Source: Roseiflexaceae bacterium (GTDB lineage Bacteria; Chloroflexota; Chloroflexia; Chloroflexales; Roseiflexaceae). From it: a DNA stretch of 5,953 nucleotides. Positions 4,685-5,953 of the stretch are shown here, piece by piece; the first letter of the stretch is position 1, and each line of letters begins with the position of its first letter. The translations under genes and the position numbers were made by a program. The stretch covers positions 1-5,953 of the forward strand of contig JACMIM010000202.1 of NCBI GenBank assembly GCA_014381165.1, written 5' to 3'. Below the pieces are notes generated by a model, which saw only the letters and a list, made by a program, of their open reading frames with translations, did not search any database and was not told the DNA's origin.

Positions 4685-5395
4685 TCAGGCCGTCTGGCGG
4701 GGCAAGCCGGCGTTGTGGTAGCGCGGCTCGCGGCCACAGTGCGGGCGCACGATTATCGTGATGATCAGGCCAGCCACAAAGCCGCCGACGTGCGCCCAGT
4801 AGGCCACGCCGCCGCCGCTGATCTGGCCCATCGTCGTCAGCGCGGGCGTCAGCTGGGCGAGAAACCACAAGCCAAGCATCAGCCAGGCTGGCACACCGAT
4901 GTTGCCAAAGAAGATCGAGAACGGGAAAAAGAAGATTTGCACCTTGGCGCGGGCATACATCAGGATGTACGCGCCCATCACGCCGCTGATCGCGCCCGAT
5001 GCTCCCAGGTTGGGAATCGGCGAACTTAGGTCGGTAACATACTGCGCGATGGTCGCCGCAATGCCGCAGATCAGGTAAAACACCAGGTAACGCGCGTGGC
5101 CGTAGGCTTCCTCGACATTGTCGCCAAACAGCCACAGAAACAGCATGTTGCCAAAGATATGGCCGAAGCTGCCATGCATGAACATGGCCGAGAAGAAGGT
5201 CAGCAGCACCTGCGGGTCGCCCTCGCCAGCTGTGAACTGGGTCAGGCGCTGCGCAATAAAGCTCCACTCGATGATAAAGCGTTCGCCAAGCAGCAGCTGA
5301 AAGCCAAACACCACCAGATTGAGAATGATCAGCATCCAGTTCACATACGGCGTAATCTTGCGGGGGTTTTCGTCGCGTACAGGCAGAAAGAACAT
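4685..5395 (-). CDS. Rhomboid family intramembrane serine protease
   Basis: The 236-residue product is a polytopic membrane protein of the rhomboid family, which cut substrate transmembrane helices within the membrane. The features are in the family order: a short cytoplasmic N-terminus (PVRDENPRKITPYVNW), first helix at about 19-37, the HGSFGHIFGN motif (74-83, oxyanion-side His and Asn83), the nucleophile Ser133 in GASGAISG (131-138) and the catalytic His202 in AHVGGFVAG (201-209). Six or so membrane segments are visible. The hydrophilic tail after residue 216 is short. The start at 5395 is chosen over a longer frame to 5437 because TAAGGA lies about 8 nt upstream and homologs begin with the PVRDxNP region. 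Substrate unknown. The gene follows a membrane-protein gene on the same strand, 108 bp away, with a large hairpin between. Confidence 0.93.
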   Translation of the reverse strand: MFFLPVRDENPRKITPYVNWMLIILNLVVFGFQLLLGERFIIEWSFIAQRLTQFTAGEGDPQVLLTFFSAMFMHGSFGHIFGNMLFLWLFGDNVEEAYGHARYLVFYLICGIAATIAQYVTDLSSPIPNLGASGAISGVMGAYILMYARAKVQIFFFPFSIFFGNIGVPAWLMLGLWFLAQLTPALTTMGQISGGGVAYWAHVGGFVAGLIITIIVRPHCGREPRYHNAGLPRQTA

Positions 5396-5431
5396 AGTGT
5401 GTATATCCTTACAATGGCTTTCTGAACACCA

Positions 5432-5469
5432 CAGCACCGCGCAGCTCGCCTGGCGAGTACGCGGTGCTG
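5432..5469 (-). terminator. Long two-part stem-loop between the membrane-protein gene and the rhomboid gene
   Basis: CAGCACCGCG (5432-5441) pairs with CGCGGTGCTG (5460-5469) over 10 bp. Inside, CTCGCC (5445-5450) pairs with GGCGAG (5452-5457). An asymmetric internal loop (CAG against TA) separates the stems. It lies 34 bases after the upstream stop codon and 36 bases before the rhomboid ATG. No T-run follows on the minus strand, so it may be a weak terminator or an RNA-processing/stability structure within an operon. Confidence 0.5.
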
Positions 5470-5503
5470 GTACTACGGATGCTACGCGGAAAAGTATTTC
5501 GCT

Positions 5504-5953
5504 CTATGCAGCTTCGGCTGGAAGCGTGGCTGGCGTTCCCTGGCCAGCCTTGGCCCGCAGCATGAGCAGCAAAATCAACGCACCGGTCAGCAGCGAACTA
5601 AGCGCGCCAGCGATCAGCAGCAGCGCCACATCGGGCGAAAAGCGTAGCATGGCCCAGAGTGGCGTGCCAACCACATCAGGCAGCACGAACAGCAGAAACA
5701 GACCCACGGCGCCATTGCCAGCCACCGCCGCCGCATCACCCAAGCGCACGCCGCGTTCGGCCAGCAGGCGGTTGCGCCGCCGCAGTGCGGACGGCAACGT
5801 AATAATTCCCCAGGCGGTCAGCGCCAGCAGGCCCCATTTGAACAACAGCGGCATGGAGGCTCCGGCGAAGCCTGCTGCCTGGGGCGTGCCGCCGACCAGC
5901 AGCGCCAGGGTGCCCTCGGCGATCCGCTCGGCTGGGATGCTGCCAAAGGGAAC
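5504..5953 (-). CDS. C-terminal membrane region of a larger protein, possibly a beta-lactamase-like serine hydrolase (partial)
   Basis: The frame ends with TAG at 5504 and is open upstream to the window edge with no stop. An internal ATG at 5854, with GGAG 5 nt before it, could start a 116-residue protein. However, the 33 codons upstream of it are in frame and have the same GC-rich third positions, so I favour a longer gene entering from the right. The visible 149 residues begin with IPAERIAEGTLALLVGGTP and then show about four hydrophobic helices (LLFKWGLLALTAWGIITL; AVGLFLLFVLPDVV; a helix around VALLLIAGALSSLL; GALILLLMLRA) and an Arg-rich loop RRRNRL. An IAxGxxALLxG segment followed by a helical tail is, from memory, how many serine hydrolases of the class C beta-lactamase / penicillin-binding type end. 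The catalytic domain is outside the window, so this name is an inference. Confidence 0.55.
   Translation of the reverse strand, partial: VPFGSIPAERIAEGTLALLVGGTPQAAGFAGASMPLLFKWGLLALTAWGIITLPSALRRRNRLLAERGVRLGDAAAVAGNGAVGLFLLFVLPDVVGTPLWAMLRFSPDVALLLIAGALSSLLTGALILLLMLRAKAGQGTPATLPAEAA

Noticed and set aside
4575..5267. 230-codon minus-strand frame overlapping the rhomboid gene
   Set aside because: It is a frame-shifted shadow on the same strand. The rhomboid frame has the catalytic motifs and membrane helices; this frame has neither.

Overview
The window looks like a piece of a GC-rich bacterial chromosome, most likely from a Chloroflexota relative (Roseiflexus/Kouleothrix-like). This is a judgement from memory. 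It rests on the style of the ArgD protein, on the GCTTCAGC-type hairpin repeats between genes, and on the CCACAAAGG-type intergenic inverted repeat. It is not a database result. The layout is ordinary chromosomal: seven protein genes on both strands, with no rRNA, tRNA, CRISPR array or transposase visible.

Left part (1-1023). A metallo-beta-lactamase-fold hydrolase gene runs leftwards off the window edge (start at 661). Upstream of it is a 362-base non-coding stretch, the most unusual part of the window. A 51-bp segment carrying the gene's ribosome binding site, start codon and first 11 codons occurs twice, 246 bp apart. Between the copies lies a small element ending in hairpins. Beyond the distal copy is an AT-rich divergent promoter block. 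It has a near-perfect leftward promoter (TTGACA-N17-TATAGT) back to back with a weaker rightward promoter for argD.

Middle part (1024-3589). argD (acetylornithine/aminoadipate-type aminotransferase, class III, PLP) is followed by a spacer with a second copy of the same 20-bp hairpin, placed just before the ribosome binding site of a 103-aa protein of unknown function. Convergent to that is a LysR-family regulator of the CrgA-like type. Its start codon appears to lie about 6 nt after a TATAAT box (probable leaderless mRNA), inside a perfect 8-bp inverted repeat that has the LysR T-N11-A form.

Right part (3731-5953). Divergent from the LysR gene is a beta-hydroxyacid dehydrogenase-family NAD(P)-dependent oxidoreductase, the obvious candidate target of the regulator. 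A 22-bp perfect inverted repeat separates it from a convergent gene for a rhomboid intramembrane serine protease (Ser133/His202). Upstream of the rhomboid, on the same strand, is the 3' part of a gene whose reading frame is open to the window edge. Its product is a multi-helix membrane tail that resembles the C-terminus of serine hydrolases of the beta-lactamase/transpeptidase-like type.

No single multi-gene system is evident. The genes read as independent housekeeping and accessory units. The points of interest are regulatory and structural: the duplicated gene start, the paired hairpin repeats, the divergent promoters and the self-overlapping LysR operator.
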